Shown one piece after another: positions 26,640-37,511 of a stretch of DNA of 64,000 nt. This DNA is from Lysobacter soli (GTDB lineage Bacteria; Pseudomonadota; Gammaproteobacteria; Xanthomonadales; Xanthomonadaceae). Each line of letters begins with the position of its first letter. Positions within the stretch are counted from its first letter, which is position 1. The notes below the pieces were generated by a model. It ran no database searches. It had not been told where the DNA came from and saw only the letters and a program-made list of their open reading frames with translations. The stretch is taken from contig NZ_QTJR01000006.1 in NCBI RefSeq assembly GCF_003382285.1, forward strand, positions 62,001 through 126,000. Reading direction: 5' to 3'. A program made the translations under genes and the position numbers.

Positions 26640-27164
26640 TCAGCTCTTCTTCTTCGGCGCGATCATCATGACCATCTGGCGGCCTTCCAGGCGCGGGCGC
26701 GACTCGATGACGATGTCGTCGCCGAGGTCGGCCTCGATGCGTGCGGCCATCTCGCGGCCCAGCTCCTGGTGGCTCATCTCGCGGCCACGGAAGCGGATGT
26801 TCACCTTGACCTTGTCGCCCTCTTCCAGGAAGCGGCGCATGTTGCGCAGCTTGATCTGGTAGTCGCCCTCGTCGGTCACGGGGCGGAACTTGAGTTCCTT
26901 GATCTCGACCTGCTTGGTCTTCTTCTTGGCCTCGTTGGCCTTCTTCTGCATTTCGAAGCGGAACTTGCCGAAGTCCATGATCTTGCAGACCGGCGGATCG
27001 GCATTGGGCTGGATCTCCACCAGATCCAGGCCCTCGTCTTCGGCCATGCGCAGGGCTTCGTCGCGCGAAAGCACGCCGATCATTTCGCCATCGCTGCCGA
27101 TCACGCGTACGCGCGGTACGCGGATTTCCTGGTTCTTGCGATTCGGCTTCTCGGGGGTACTGAT
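26640..27164 (-). CDS. infC: Translation initiation factor IF-3, ATC start codon
   Basis: 174 residues if read from ATC 27164 (reads Met at the start, then [13 protein letters not shown]). GGAG is placed eight bases upstream. No ATG or GTG gives a family-like N-terminus: the next upstream start (GTG 27197) would add [11 protein letters not shown], which is not in relatives. Both IF-3 domains are present ([40 protein letters not shown]) and the C-terminus ends PKKKS. IF-3 checks the start codon and keeps 30S subunits free. Using a non-AUG start makes its synthesis depend on low IF-3, a known autoregulation. Confidence 0.93.
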   Translation of the reverse strand: MSTPEKPNRKNQEIRVPRVRVIGSDGEMIGVLSRDEALRMAEDEGLDLVEIQPNADPPVCKIMDFGKFRFEMQKKANEAKKKTKQVEIKELKFRPVTDEGDYQIKLRNMRRFLEEGDKVKVNIRFRGREMSHQELGREMAARIEADLGDDIVIESRPRLEGRQMVMMIAPKKKS

Positions 27165-27231
27165 GTTGCAATCTCCGGTTTGGAACGTGCCGGCCACCGG
27201 GGGCGGCCGGAGTCATGTCAGGCTGCAGGCG

Positions 27232-29133
27232 TTACTGTACGCCCTCACTGCGCAAACGCGAGGCGAAATCGGCGACGGACATCGTCCCCAGATCCTCCCC
27301 TCCCCGCGTCCGGACGGCGATCTGGCCGTTTTCCTTCTCGCGGTCGCCGATCACCAGCAGGTAAGGCACCCGCTGCAGCGTGTGCTCGCGGATCTTATAG
27401 CCGATCTTCTCGTTGCGCAAATCGGAATGGACCCGGAAGCCTTGATTTGCAAGGGATTTCCGGATCTCTTCGACGTAATCGGCCTGGGCGTCGGTGATGT
27501 TCATGACCACGGCCTGGACCGGGGCCAGCCATGCCGGGAACTGCCCGGCGTGGTGCTCGATCAGGATGCCGATGAAGCGCTCCATCGAGCCGACGATGGC
27601 CCGGTGCAGCATCACCGGGTGGCGGCGCTGGCTGTGCTCGTCGACGTACTCGGCGCCGAGGCGGCCGGGCATCATGAAATCCACCTGCATCGTGCCCAGC
27701 TGCCAGGTGCGGCCGATGGCGTCCTGCAGGTGGTATTCGATCTTCGGGCCGTAGAAGGCGCCCTCGCCCGGCAGCTCCTGCCACTCCACGCCGGCAGCAC
27801 TGAGCGCGGAACGCAGCGCGTTCTCAGCCTTGTCCCACGTGGCGTCGTCGCCCAGGCGGGAATCCGGCCGCAGCGCGATCTTGATCTGGATGTCGGTGAA
27901 GCCGAAATCGCCGTAGACCTTCAGCGCCTGCTCGTGGAAGGCGCGCACTTCGGACTCGATCTGGTCCTCGGTGCAGAAGATGTGGCCGTCGTCCTGCGTG
28001 AAGCCGCGCACGCGCAGGATGCCGTGCAGCGCGCCCGAGGGTTCGTTGCGATGGCACGCGCCGAATTCGCCGTAGCGGATCGGCAGGTCGCGGTAGCTGT
28101 GCAGGCCCTGGTTGAACACCTGCACGTGGCCGGGGCAATTCATGGGCTTCAGCGCGTAGGTCCGCTTCTCGGACTCGGTGAAGAACATGTTGTCCTTGTA
28201 GTTGTCCCAGTGGCCGGACTTCTGCCACAGCGACACGTCGAGGATCTGCGGGCAACGCACTTCGCCGTAACCCGTCTCGCGATACACGCGGCGCATGTAC
28301 TGCTCGACGACCTGCCAGATCGACCAGCCCTTCGGATGCCAGAAGATCAGACCGGGGCCTTCTTCCTGCAGATGGAACAGGTCCTGCGCCTTGGCGATCT
28401 TGCGGTGGTCGCGCTTCTCGGCCTCTTCCAGCTGCGTCAGATACGCCTTGAGATCCTTGTCGTTGAGCCACGACGTGCCGTAGATGCGACTCAGCATCTG
28501 GTTGTTGGAATCGCCGCGCCAGTACGCGCCGGCGACCTTCATCAGCTTGAAGGCGCGCAGCTTGTCCGTGGAGGGCACGTGCGGGCCGCGGCACAGGTCG
28601 GTGAATTCGCCCTGGCTGTAGAGCGAGAGGTCTTCGTTGGCCGGGATCGATTCGATGATCTCGGCCTTGTACGCCTCGCCCAGCCCCCGGAAGAACGCCA
28701 CCGCGTCGTCGCGCGACTTCACGCTGCGCGCGACGGGCAGCGATTCCTTGACGATCTTCTGCATCTCGGCCTCGATGGCCGGCAGGTCTTCGGGCGTGAA
28801 CGGGCGCTCGTACGCGAAGTCGTAGTAGAAGCCGTTGTCGATCACCGGACCGATGGTGACCTGTGCGCCCGGATACAGGCGCTGCACGGCCTGCGCCAGC
28901 AGGTGCGCGGTGGAATGACGAAGGACGTCGAGCGCGTCGGGATGCTTGTCAGTGACGATCTCGAGCGAGGCGTCGTTGCCGATGCGGTAGCTCGTGTCGA
29001 CAAGCTTGCCGTCGACCTTGCCGGCGAGCGCGGCCTTCGCAAGGCCGGCGCCGATGGATGCGGCCACTTCGGCCACGGAAACGGGGTTTTCGAACTCGCG
29101 GCGGCTGCCGTCGGGGAGCGTAATGGCGATCAT
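27232..29133 (-). CDS. thrS: Threonine-tRNA ligase
   Basis: 633 residues with TGS (1-62), SAD editing (about 65-225; [20 protein letters not shown] with the zinc His pair), catalytic class II (240-530; motif 2 near [16 protein letters not shown]; zinc ligands Cys/His in [10 protein letters not shown]) and anticodon domains (535-633). It charges tRNA-Thr and clears Ser-tRNA-Thr. It heads the thrS-infC-rpmI-rplT-pheST-ihfA block. A short Thr-rich leader frame and terminator lie upstream. Confidence 0.97.
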   Translation of the reverse strand: MIAITLPDGSRREFENPVSVAEVAASIGAGLAKAALAGKVDGKLVDTSYRIGNDASLEIVTDKHPDALDVLRHSTAHLLAQAVQRLYPGAQVTIGPVIDNGFYYDFAYERPFTPEDLPAIEAEMQKIVKESLPVARSVKSRDDAVAFFRGLGEAYKAEIIESIPANEDLSLYSQGEFTDLCRGPHVPSTDKLRAFKLMKVAGAYWRGDSNNQMLSRIYGTSWLNDKDLKAYLTQLEEAEKRDHRKIAKAQDLFHLQEEGPGLIFWHPKGWSIWQVVEQYMRRVYRETGYGEVRCPQILDVSLWQKSGHWDNYKDNMFFTESEKRTYALKPMNCPGHVQVFNQGLHSYRDLPIRYGEFGACHRNEPSGALHGILRVRGFTQDDGHIFCTEDQIESEVRAFHEQALKVYGDFGFTDIQIKIALRPDSRLGDDATWDKAENALRSALSAAGVEWQELPGEGAFYGPKIEYHLQDAIGRTWQLGTMQVDFMMPGRLGAEYVDEHSQRRHPVMLHRAIVGSMERFIGILIEHHAGQFPAWLAPVQAVVMNITDAQADYVEEIRKSLANQGFRVHSDLRNEKIGYKIREHTLQRVPYLLVIGDREKENGQIAVRTRGGEDLGTMSVADFASRLRSEGVQ

Positions 29134-29220
29134 GGGATGCGGGCGCGCGGTGCGCGGCTGGCTGTGTTGATGTCGGCGCCGCCGGAAGGGCTGCGCGGGG
29201 GAAGAGCAGTGGCTGAAACG

Positions 29221-29242
29221 AAAAACGGCGCCGCGGCGCCGT
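29221..29242 (-). terminator. Terminator/attenuator 88 bases before thrS
   Basis: On the minus strand, the 18-bp palindrome ACGGCGCCGCGGCGCCGT is followed by TTTT CG TTTC. It lies inside the thrS leader and 21 bases after the stop of the Thr-rich mini-frame, the layout of a leader-peptide attenuator. No tRNA or gene ends here to explain it otherwise. Confidence 0.7.
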
Positions 29243-29263
29243 CTTGAAGGGCGTCGAGGGCGT

Positions 29264-29290
29264 TCAGCAGTGGGCGGTGGTAGTGCTCAT
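29264..29290 (-). CDS. Candidate thrS leader peptide (MSTTTAHC)
   Basis: An eight-codon frame with three Thr codons in a row (ACT ACC ACC) ending in TGA, followed 21 bases later by an intrinsic terminator and then thrS. This is the form of amino-acid attenuators: ribosome stalling at Thr codons would change folding downstream. It is short, and its ribosome site (GAG 11 bases upstream) is weak. An anti-terminator pairing is possible (CGCC/GGCG) but not strong. Treat as a hypothesis. Confidence 0.45.
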   Translation of the reverse strand: MSTTTAHC

Positions 29291-29364
29291 GTCGCACGCT
29301 CGGCCGGCGGTTTGCCGCGGGCCACCTTCGTTCGTGTTCCGGGCGATGCACCCGGCCTGACGAA

Positions 29365-29393
29365 AGTGTTGGGGCTGCAGCCGGCCAAGTCAA
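29365..29393 (-). promoter_or_regulatory. Possible thrS promoter
   Basis: On the minus strand TTGACT (29393-29388), 17-base spacer, AACACT (29370-29365). The -35 is good and the -10 weak. It would start the message about 70 bases before the leader frame. Confidence 0.35.
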
Positions 29394-29420
29394 CGCCGGC
29401 GATCGCGACGCGGACGCCGC

Positions 29421-29457
29421 AAAGAAAAACGGCGCAATCCGTGAGGATCACGCCGTT
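29421..29457 (-). terminator. Terminator of tRNA-Val
   Basis: On the minus strand AACGGCG and CGCCGTT arms enclose a 16-base loop and are followed by TTTCTTT. It starts 16 bases after the tRNA 3' end and separates it from thrS. Confidence 0.75.
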
Positions 29458-29473
29458 CGAAACCACTGTGTAG

Positions 29474-29548
29474 TGGTGGGCGGTACAGGGTTCGAACCTG
29501 TGACCCCTACCATGTCAAGGTAGTGCTCTACCGCTGAGCTAACCGCCC
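29474..29548 (-). tRNA. tRNA-Val (anticodon GAC)
   Basis: 75 bases with complete cloverleaf and encoded CCA. Acceptor GGGCGGT/ACCGCCC, anticodon stem CTACC/GGTAG with loop TTGACAT (anticodon GAC), T-arm ACAGG/CCTGT. It reads GTC and GTT codons. It lies between uvrB and thrS on the same strand. Confidence 0.97.
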
Positions 29549-29673
29549 GGAAATCTTCCCGGAATGCTCCGGATTCCTCTCGCCGCGAACCGCTCGTCGA
29601 GGGGCGCGCAGTGTAAACCGTCGGCCCGGCCGCGGCAACAGGTCCGTACGCGTCGGACCGTCGCCGCGCCGGT

Positions 29674-31707
<2,034 letters not shown>

Positions 31708-31858
31708 CGGCATGGCTCCGGAAAATTCCTCAGTGTAGACCGCCTCATGGATGGGGGCGGCAACGGCATTTCCCTACCCTCCCCTACGGCGCGCGGCGAT
31801 GCCGCCGGGCCGCGTTGGCGGCGACGCTGGAGCCCTCTCCCACGCTGCTTTCGACGCC

Positions 31859-32389
31859 ATGGACCGGGCCCGGGGACTCACCCTTCCTGAACTGACCATC
31901 ACCCTTGCCGTGCTGGCGATCTGCACTGCGCTTGCCTGGCCGCAATTCAGCTCGCTGATGTTGAGCACGAAAGGGACGGGCGCGCTCCACCTGCTCGGCA
32001 CATCCCTCGCCGGCGCGCGGATCGCCGCGGTGACGCGGCGATACCCCGTCACGGTGTGTCCGAGCGCGGACGGGCGACAATGTCGCAAGGATTCGATCTG
32101 GGAGGACGGCTGGATCCTCTATCGCGACCGTCGGAGCCGCGACCAGCCCGACAAACCGGCGGACATCCTCCAGCGCTTCACTATCGACCGGCACGCATTC
32201 ACGCTGCGGAGCACCAGTGGTCGCCAACGCGTTCGGTATGCGCCCAGCGGCTATACCGCCACGAGCAATCTCACGATCCTGCTCTGTGAACGTCGCGCTT
32301 CGAGGGAGGTGGGACGCGTCGTCGTGAGTCGGCCGGGCCGCATCCGCACCGAGCGACCTCGTCGCCGCGCGACCGGATGCGCCTTCTGA
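31859..32389 (+). CDS. fimT: Type IV pseudopilin, FimT/GspH family
   Basis: 176 residues. A short basic leader (MDRARG) ends in the prepilin peptidase site G|LTLPELTITLAVLAICTALA, with Glu5. The GspH domain follows, with a Cys pair (CPSADGRQC) and CERR near the end. The C-terminus is unusually Arg-rich (GRIRTERPRRRATG). It is away from and opposite in strand to the main minor-pilin operon, ending 50 bp before tRNA-Asn. In Lysobacter and relatives FimT-like pilins take part in DNA uptake, and a basic C-terminus fits DNA binding; this is inference. Confidence 0.85.
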   Translation: MDRARGLTLPELTITLAVLAICTALAWPQFSSLMLSTKGTGALHLLGTSLAGARIAAVTRRYPVTVCPSADGRQCRKDSIWEDGWILYRDRRSRDQPDKPADILQRFTIDRHAFTLRSTSGRQRVRYAPSGYTATSNLTILLCERRASREVGRVVVSRPGRIRTERPRRRATGCAF

Positions 32390-32400
32390 TCGACCATGTC

Positions 32401-32428
32401 TTGACCTTGCCGCCCGAGGCTATACAAT
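32401..32428 (+). promoter_or_regulatory. Promoter of tRNA-Asn
   Basis: TTGACC (32401-32406), 16-base spacer, TACAAT (32423-32428), ten bases before the tRNA 5' end. Confidence 0.75.
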
Positions 32429-32438
32429 GCCGGTCCCC

Positions 32439-32515
32439 GCCCGAATAGCTCAGCCGGTTAGAGCACTTGACTGTTAATCAGGGGGTCGTTGGTTCGAGTC
32501 CAACTTCGGGCGCCA
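32439..32515 (+). tRNA. tRNA-Asn (anticodon GTT)
   Basis: 77 bases, complete cloverleaf with encoded CCA. Acceptor GCCCGAA/TTCGGGC, discriminator G, anticodon loop CTGTTAA (GTT), T-arm GTTGG/CCAAC. It reads AAC and AAT. Confidence 0.97.
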
Positions 32516-32524
32516 GATAAAAGA

Positions 32525-32560
32525 AAAAGGGCTGCGAAAATCGCAGCCCTTTTTCTTTGT
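32525..32560 (+). terminator. Terminator of tRNA-Asn
   Basis: AAAAAGGGCTGCGA and TCGCAGCCCTTTTT form a 14-bp stem with AAA loop followed by CTTTG. It starts ten bases after the tRNA. The 200 bp from here to 32758 hold no feature I can support. Confidence 0.9.
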
Positions 32561-32758
32561 GGCGTTTCGCCTGCTGGATCGCTCAGGCGGGCTATCCATC
32601 GCTCATACCGGGCCGCTTTTACGCGTTTGGCCGTTCGCTTCGCTCGTGTTTCGCAGCCCAACTTGCGCGAAGGCCATGATCATCCCGTCGCGCTGCGGAT
32701 CATCGAAGATCCCGCAGCGCGCAGAACGATCGCAGGCTCGATCAACCCAGGACGGAAT

Positions 32759-33187
32759 TCACCAGCAAGCGTCCGGGTCGGAACCCGATGCTTCCTTGAC
32801 GCCCGCCTGAGTGATCGAAAGCTCCATGCACTTTTCGTCGTGCTCCTGGCCCGAACCGGTGACAGGCGTCGCGGTCAGGGTGAAGGTGGACGCGGTGCGG
32901 TTGCTGACTTCGATCTCGTAGCGAGCCGGCCCTTCTTCGGGCGAGGTCTGCTTCGCTTCGGGAACCTCGAAACCTTCATACGTACCGTTGACCGTCCGGA
33001 AGCGCTCGGCGAGCTGCGTGATCTGCAGCAGGTCCGCTTTCGCCTGGCCGCGGCGGCTCTTGCGGACCGCATCGGTATACGCGGGGTATGCGATGGCGCC
33101 CAGAATGGCGACCACCGCAACCACGATCATCAGTTCGATCAGGGTGAAACCGCGCACCGAGCCGCGACGGGACTGCATCTTGCTCAT
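32759..33187 (-). CDS. pilE: Type IV pilus minor pilin PilE
   Basis: 142 residues. The prepilin site is RG|FTLIELMIVVAVVAILGAIA with Glu5. PilE-type marks follow: YPAYTDAVRKSRRGQAKADL, LAERFRTVNGTYEG, and a C-terminal disulfide pair (EKCMELS ... PDACW). It is the last gene of the minor pilin operon and its start overlaps the pilY1 stop by four bases. It belongs to the priming complex that starts pilus assembly and displays PilY1 at the tip. Confidence 0.93.
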   Translation of the reverse strand: MSKMQSRRGSVRGFTLIELMIVVAVVAILGAIAYPAYTDAVRKSRRGQAKADLLQITQLAERFRTVNGTYEGFEVPEAKQTSPEEGPARYEIEVSNRTASTFTLTATPVTGSGQEHDEKCMELSITQAGVKEASGSDPDACW

Positions 33188-36100
33188 CGGATCTGTCTCC
33201 AGGATTGGCGGCCGCACGGTCTGGCCCGATACATCAGCGGTGCGCCCGAAACCGAGAGGATCGTGGTGCAGATCTGGTCCGGCAAGCCCGCATCGGCCGC
33301 CAAGTCGGCGTCGGAGGGATTGCCTTCCAGACCGGCCTGTTTGCCCGTCGTGTTAATGCCGACTTCAGTGACCGGTGCGGATCCATCGCCCGCCAACGGA
33401 CCGAGGCGTCCGGTGTTCTCCGCCGGGCTGTCGCCATCCAACGAACCAATCATCACCACGCCCAGGGCGCCTTGGCCGCTGTTGACCTTCAAGCCGTAGA
33501 AGTAGTTGCTACCGCCACCCGAGCATGCATCGCCAGAGGTCGGCGCATAGGTCGTGAAGTAGATCGTGCCCGCGTCGTCGATGCGCGGGTAACCGACCAT
33601 GCGCTCACCACCCTTCACGAACCCGCTGGAGCCCGTGACACCCAGGTCGAGGTACCAGCCACGCTTGGTGAAGTAGTCGACCGAGTTGCTCGAGATGACG
33701 CCGCTGTTACTCATCGTCTGCGCAACGAGGTTGCTGCGCGTCAGCGGCAGTGTTACAGACTCGCCCGGCATGTCGAGTACGCCGTACATCGTCTGCGTGT
33801 CGTTGTTCGACTTGTCGCCATCGCGCGAGAAGCTGCCGGTGCCGAACAGCACCATCACGCCATTGCGCGCGCCGACCGCGGCTTCCAAGCCGCCGGTGAT
33901 CGGCTGGCGCTTGGCCGTGTCACCCGTGCCGTCCTTCGCGGTGAACAGGGGCTTGCCGCCCAGCGCCACGCGGTTGCTGCCGGTGGCGAGCAGGTCGAAC
34001 TTCCACACGTTGCCCTGCAGGTCGCCACCGTAGACGGTGTCGACCATGCCGTCGCTGCCCAGCGCGTAGCGATGCGCGGTGCTGTCGTATTGATAGCGGT
34101 CGATCGCGACGATGTTGCCCAGACCGTTCGGCGCGACCGGGCCGTTGTCTTCCTTGGCGTCGATGTAGTCGACTGCGCCGGTCGCCATGTCGACGACGAA
34201 GAGCGTAACGGTGCCCTGCGTAGCAGCGACGGAGTTGAGCTTGTTGCCGGCGCCCGCGCCGAAGATCGCCTTCCACACCGGACGACCCGTGCTGCTGCGC
34301 ACCGGCACGATGACCGGCTTGGCCAGCACGTAGCCGACGCGATCACCGACCGCGCCGGGGATCTTGTCGTTGACTTCCCACAGCACGTCTTCAGCGGTGA
34401 ACCCGCCGCTGCCGGCGGAGCTCACGTCCAGGCCGAACACGCTACGGCCGCCCGCACCCGAGGTACCGACCAGCACGCTCTTCCACGTGGTTCCGAACAG
34501 CGCGTCGGACGCGACCACAGGACCGTCGACGTAATAGCGGTGCTGGAAGCTCGGGCTGGCGGGGAACAGCAGGTTGCCCATGTAGCCGACCGCGGTGGCC
34601 GGGATGTACCCGAACGACTCGACGCCGGTGTCGCCGCGGAACGCGTGCAGCATGCCGTCGTTCGCGCCGACGTAGACCATGCGCTTGCGGTTCTTCTTGG
34701 CGTCCATGTAGCCGTTGTAGTCGTACGGATCGTACGCGAACGTTCCGTCGGCCTTGCGGAGGAGCGCATAGCCGTAGTCGTCGGTCGGCGCGGTCACCAC
34801 CGGCGTGGAGTTGATGATGTCGCCCAGCGGATGCGTGCGCGTGCGCAGCTTGGTGCCTTCCAGCGTGCGGTTGCCCGCGAGATAGGCCGTCGCCTCCGCC
34901 GCGGTTACGCCCAGCGCGTTGACGTCCGCTCCAGCCATGGGGCTGCAGGTCCCGGACGCGTAGTTGGCGCAGAGCGCGGCCAGCGTGCTCGGGCCAGCGG
35001 CGACGAAGTCCGCCACCGCCGGCGTGCTGTCATCGGTCGTCGTCGCGTAGAAGAGCTTGCGATCGGCTGCCGCCGGCAGCTTCGCGCTGGCCGTCCACGA
35101 CGTGGTGTAGGTGATGGTCGTCTTATTGTCGGCACCGCGGCGCTGGACCGGCTTGGCCGCCACGATGTCGCCATACCAGTCGACGCCGTTGCGATTGAAG
35201 CGCGGGGTGACCGACAGCGAGTTGTCGCCCAGGCGCGTGCCCGTGATCGCGAGGCTGCCCGACACGCCGCCGCCCACGCCGACCGAGGCCAGCACGCTGC
35301 GCATCGCGTTGGTGATATCCGCCGGCGTCTGCGCGTTGATGTAGCCGCCGCGGGCGTTCATCGTCGCGTGCCAGATCTCGTCAACGGTGTTCGGGTTGTC
35401 GTTGGTGCGCGTTTCCCACGTCGGCGAGGTCGCGGAGGCCATCGCCTGCTGCGTGGCCAGCGCGCCGTCGGTGCGGCCGTCGGTACGCACGCCCCAGTTC
35501 ACGCCGAACTGCTTGCCGCGTGCGCCGAGGGTGATGCCGTAGAAGTTCATGTGCAGGTTGGTGTTGCAGTCCAACGCCTTCTTCTGCGCGGCGGTCCCGC
35601 TTTCGCAGATCTGCGGGTTCGCCGTGGGCACCTTGCCCGTCGTGAATGCGTTACCGCGCAACGTGGTGTTGTAGTAGTACGCCGCGATGTCGGCCAGCGT
35701 GTCGTCATAGCTGTCGGCGAACGGAACGCCCAGCGAGCCGTCCGCGTTGCCGTAGCCGGTCGGCCCGCCCTGGTTGCTGTAGCCGTCGGTGAACAGCATG
35801 CCCGCGTTCTTCTGGCAGGCATTCTGGATGATGCTGGTGTTGGTGTTGAACTGCTTGCCGATGTGCTCCACGGCGAAACGGTTCGGCGTACTGCCGTTGG
35901 CGCTCAACTGCAGCACGGACGTCAGCAACGCGCTCTTGTCGGCCGTCACGTCCATGTCGCGCATGGTGAGGGCCGGATAATTGTTGTAGGCGCCGTCCTT
36001 CAGGCCGCTGTTGATGGTGAAGTAACCGACGCGCAGCTTTTCGGTGTCCTTCAGCGAGCGCGTCAAGCCTGCGACCATCGCGCGATTGCGATTGCCGTAG

Positions 36101-36981
36101 TACGAGAACCAGTTGGCGAAGTTCTGCTTCGCCTCATCGCTCGTCGGCGTGTACTTGTACAGCGAGCAGTTGGTGCCGCACGCGTTGGTGACCTCTACCG
36201 CCGTCGAATAGCCGTTAATGGTGCGGTTCTGCTTGAGGTAGAACACCGCCGGCGTGTGCTCGATCGCGATGTCTTCCGCATTCGCGCTCCACGTCAGGTC
36301 CGAACCTGCGGTGTACTCGACGTACTGGTTCTGGGTCTTGGTGCATTCGCCCTTCTTGTTCCATTCCACGCACACCGCCTGGACGCGGGCGTACTTGGTA
36401 CCGGACGGAATGACCATGCCCGTCTGGATCCGGAAATCGTCGTTCGTGTTCTTGCCGAAGTAACTGGCGAACAGGTTCACCGTGGCCGTCTGGCGCGGGT
36501 CGAGCCTGGTGTCGGTGAGCGACGCGTTGCCGTACGAGGTCAGGTCCGATTTGACCCACGGTTCGTAGGTGGTGTCGGGGCTGTAGTAGGTCGGGTTGTA
36601 GTCGGGCGACCGGGCGAAACCGTACTTGTCGAACGGCGGGATGCCGTAATAGTTGTTGATGCGCGCGCCCGGCAATACGTACAGGTAGTCGCACGAACCG
36701 CTCGTGCGCAGCGCTGTGCCGCTGAAGAAGCTCTTGTCCGTGGTGCTCCAGCAGCCTTCGCCGTCGGCACCCGGGAACATCGTCTGGAACGTCATCGAGC
36801 CCGAGTCGTCGATGGCCATGATGAAGTTCGGGGACACGGTCGCCCCCAGGTGCATCGGCTCCTGGGCAAGCGTGCCGTCACCTTGGCGCGTGGCGTTGGC
36901 GCCCACGTCGGTGGTAAGGGCGACCAGGCCGGCGACGCCGGCGGCGGCGATGGAAACGATCAGCAATCGTTCGAGATTCAT
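33184..36981 (-). CDS. pilY1: Type IV pilus tip protein PilY1
   Basis: 1265 residues. A signal peptide (about 1-28) precedes a von Willebrand A-like domain with the MIDAS-type MAIDDSGSM near 55-63. The N-terminal half is rich in Asn/Tyr/Thr; then a C-terminal beta-propeller from about 690, with RKRMVYVGANDGMLHAFRG near 762, the standard PilY1 hallmark followed by GYIPATAVGYM. Several Cys pairs are present (NACGTNCSLY, CSGGGSNY). PilY1 sits at the pilus tip, acting in adhesion, twitching, surface sensing and calcium-dependent retraction control. It follows pilX by 12 bp. Confidence 0.95.
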   Translation of the reverse strand: MNLERLLIVSIAAAGVAGLVALTTDVGANATRQGDGTLAQEPMHLGATVSPNFIMAIDDSGSMTFQTMFPGADGEGCWSTTDKSFFSGTALRTSGSCDYLYVLPGARINNYYGIPPFDKYGFARSPDYNPTYYSPDTTYEPWVKSDLTSYGNASLTDTRLDPRQTATVNLFASYFGKNTNDDFRIQTGMVIPSGTKYARVQAVCVEWNKKGECTKTQNQYVEYTAGSDLTWSANAEDIAIEHTPAVFYLKQNRTINGYSTAVEVTNACGTNCSLYKYTPTSDEAKQNFANWFSYYGNRNRAMVAGLTRSLKDTEKLRVGYFTINSGLKDGAYNNYPALTMRDMDVTADKSALLTSVLQLSANGSTPNRFAVEHIGKQFNTNTSIIQNACQKNAGMLFTDGYSNQGGPTGYGNADGSLGVPFADSYDDTLADIAAYYYNTTLRGNAFTTGKVPTANPQICESGTAAQKKALDCNTNLHMNFYGITLGARGKQFGVNWGVRTDGRTDGALATQQAMASATSPTWETRTNDNPNTVDEIWHATMNARGGYINAQTPADITNAMRSVLASVGVGGGVSGSLAITGTRLGDNSLSVTPRFNRNGVDWYGDIVAAKPVQRRGADNKTTITYTTSWTASAKLPAAADRKLFYATTTDDSTPAVADFVAAGPSTLAALCANYASGTCSPMAGADVNALGVTAAEATAYLAGNRTLEGTKLRTRTHPLGDIINSTPVVTAPTDDYGYALLRKADGTFAYDPYDYNGYMDAKKNRKRMVYVGANDGMLHAFRGDTGVESFGYIPATAVGYMGNLLFPASPSFQHRYYVDGPVVASDALFGTTWKSVLVGTSGAGGRSVFGLDVSSAGSGGFTAEDVLWEVNDKIPGAVGDRVGYVLAKPVIVPVRSSTGRPVWKAIFGAGAGNKLNSVAATQGTVTLFVVDMATGAVDYIDAKEDNGPVAPNGLGNIVAIDRYQYDSTAHRYALGSDGMVDTVYGGDLQGNVWKFDLLATGSNRVALGGKPLFTAKDGTGDTAKRQPITGGLEAAVGARNGVMVLFGTGSFSRDGDKSNNDTQTMYGVLDMPGESVTLPLTRSNLVAQTMSNSGVISSNSVDYFTKRGWYLDLGVTGSSGFVKGGERMVGYPRIDDAGTIYFTTYAPTSGDACSGGGSNYFYGLKVNSGQGALGVVMIGSLDGDSPAENTGRLGPLAGDGSAPVTEVGINTTGKQAGLEGNPSDADLAADAGLPDQICTTILSVSGAPLMYRARPCGRQSWRQIR

Positions 36982-36993
36982 GCGAGCGAACCC

Positions 36994-37497
36994 TTAAGGC
37001 CGAAAGACGGTTTCGACCGCGGCGTCCGAAGTCGGACTTTCCGCGCGGTCGGTGGCGAATGAGGAGACCTGCCAGATCGTGTCGCTCATCTCGTTCTGCG
37101 GGCGAACGCCTTCACCAAGGCCTCCGCCTTCGGTGCACTTGTTCATGCGCGCGGCGACGATGGCGGTGTCCGGGTCGGTGTCGGCCGCACGGGCGCTCGC
37201 CCATGCCGAACCGCGCACCGGCGCGCCATCGTCGCAGGGCCGCTCTTCGTCCCGCTCGCCCGGACGCGGCACGAACCGGTTGGTCTGGTCGACTTCCACT
37301 TCGACCTGGCGGACGATGCCTTCCGCGCGCTGGAAGGCCTCGTTGGTAGAGCGGTAGTTCGACGCCATGCGCTCCTGCAGCGAAGCGACCTGCATGCCGG
37401 TAATGCCCAGCAGGGCCAACAGGATGAGGAAGATCAACGCGACGTAGAGTACGGCGCCGCGCTGGCGTTGCGGAAACTGAAATTGTGAACGATGCAT
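36994..37497 (-). CDS. pilX: Type IV pilus minor pilin PilX
   Basis: 167 residues. The leader QRQRG|AVLYVALIFLILLALLGI has the PilX pattern; Glu5 is absent, as is usual in PilX. LQERMASNYRSTNEAFQRAE is the PilX N-terminal domain (PilX_N) mark. Cys residues at about 88 and 121 may pair. It is a member of the priming minor pilin complex. It follows pilW by 14 bp. Confidence 0.92.
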   Translation of the reverse strand: MHRSQFQFPQRQRGAVLYVALIFLILLALLGITGMQVASLQERMASNYRSTNEAFQRAEGIVRQVEVEVDQTNRFVPRPGERDEERPCDDGAPVRGSAWASARAADTDPDTAIVAARMNKCTEGGGLGEGVRPQNEMSDTIWQVSSFATDRAESPTSDAAVETVFRP

Positions 37498-37511
37498 GGG
37501 TGGTGTCCGCC

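Noticed and set aside
33205-37062. 1285-codon frame opposite pilY1
   Set aside because: Antisense shadow; Val/Arg/His-rich, no signal or domain.
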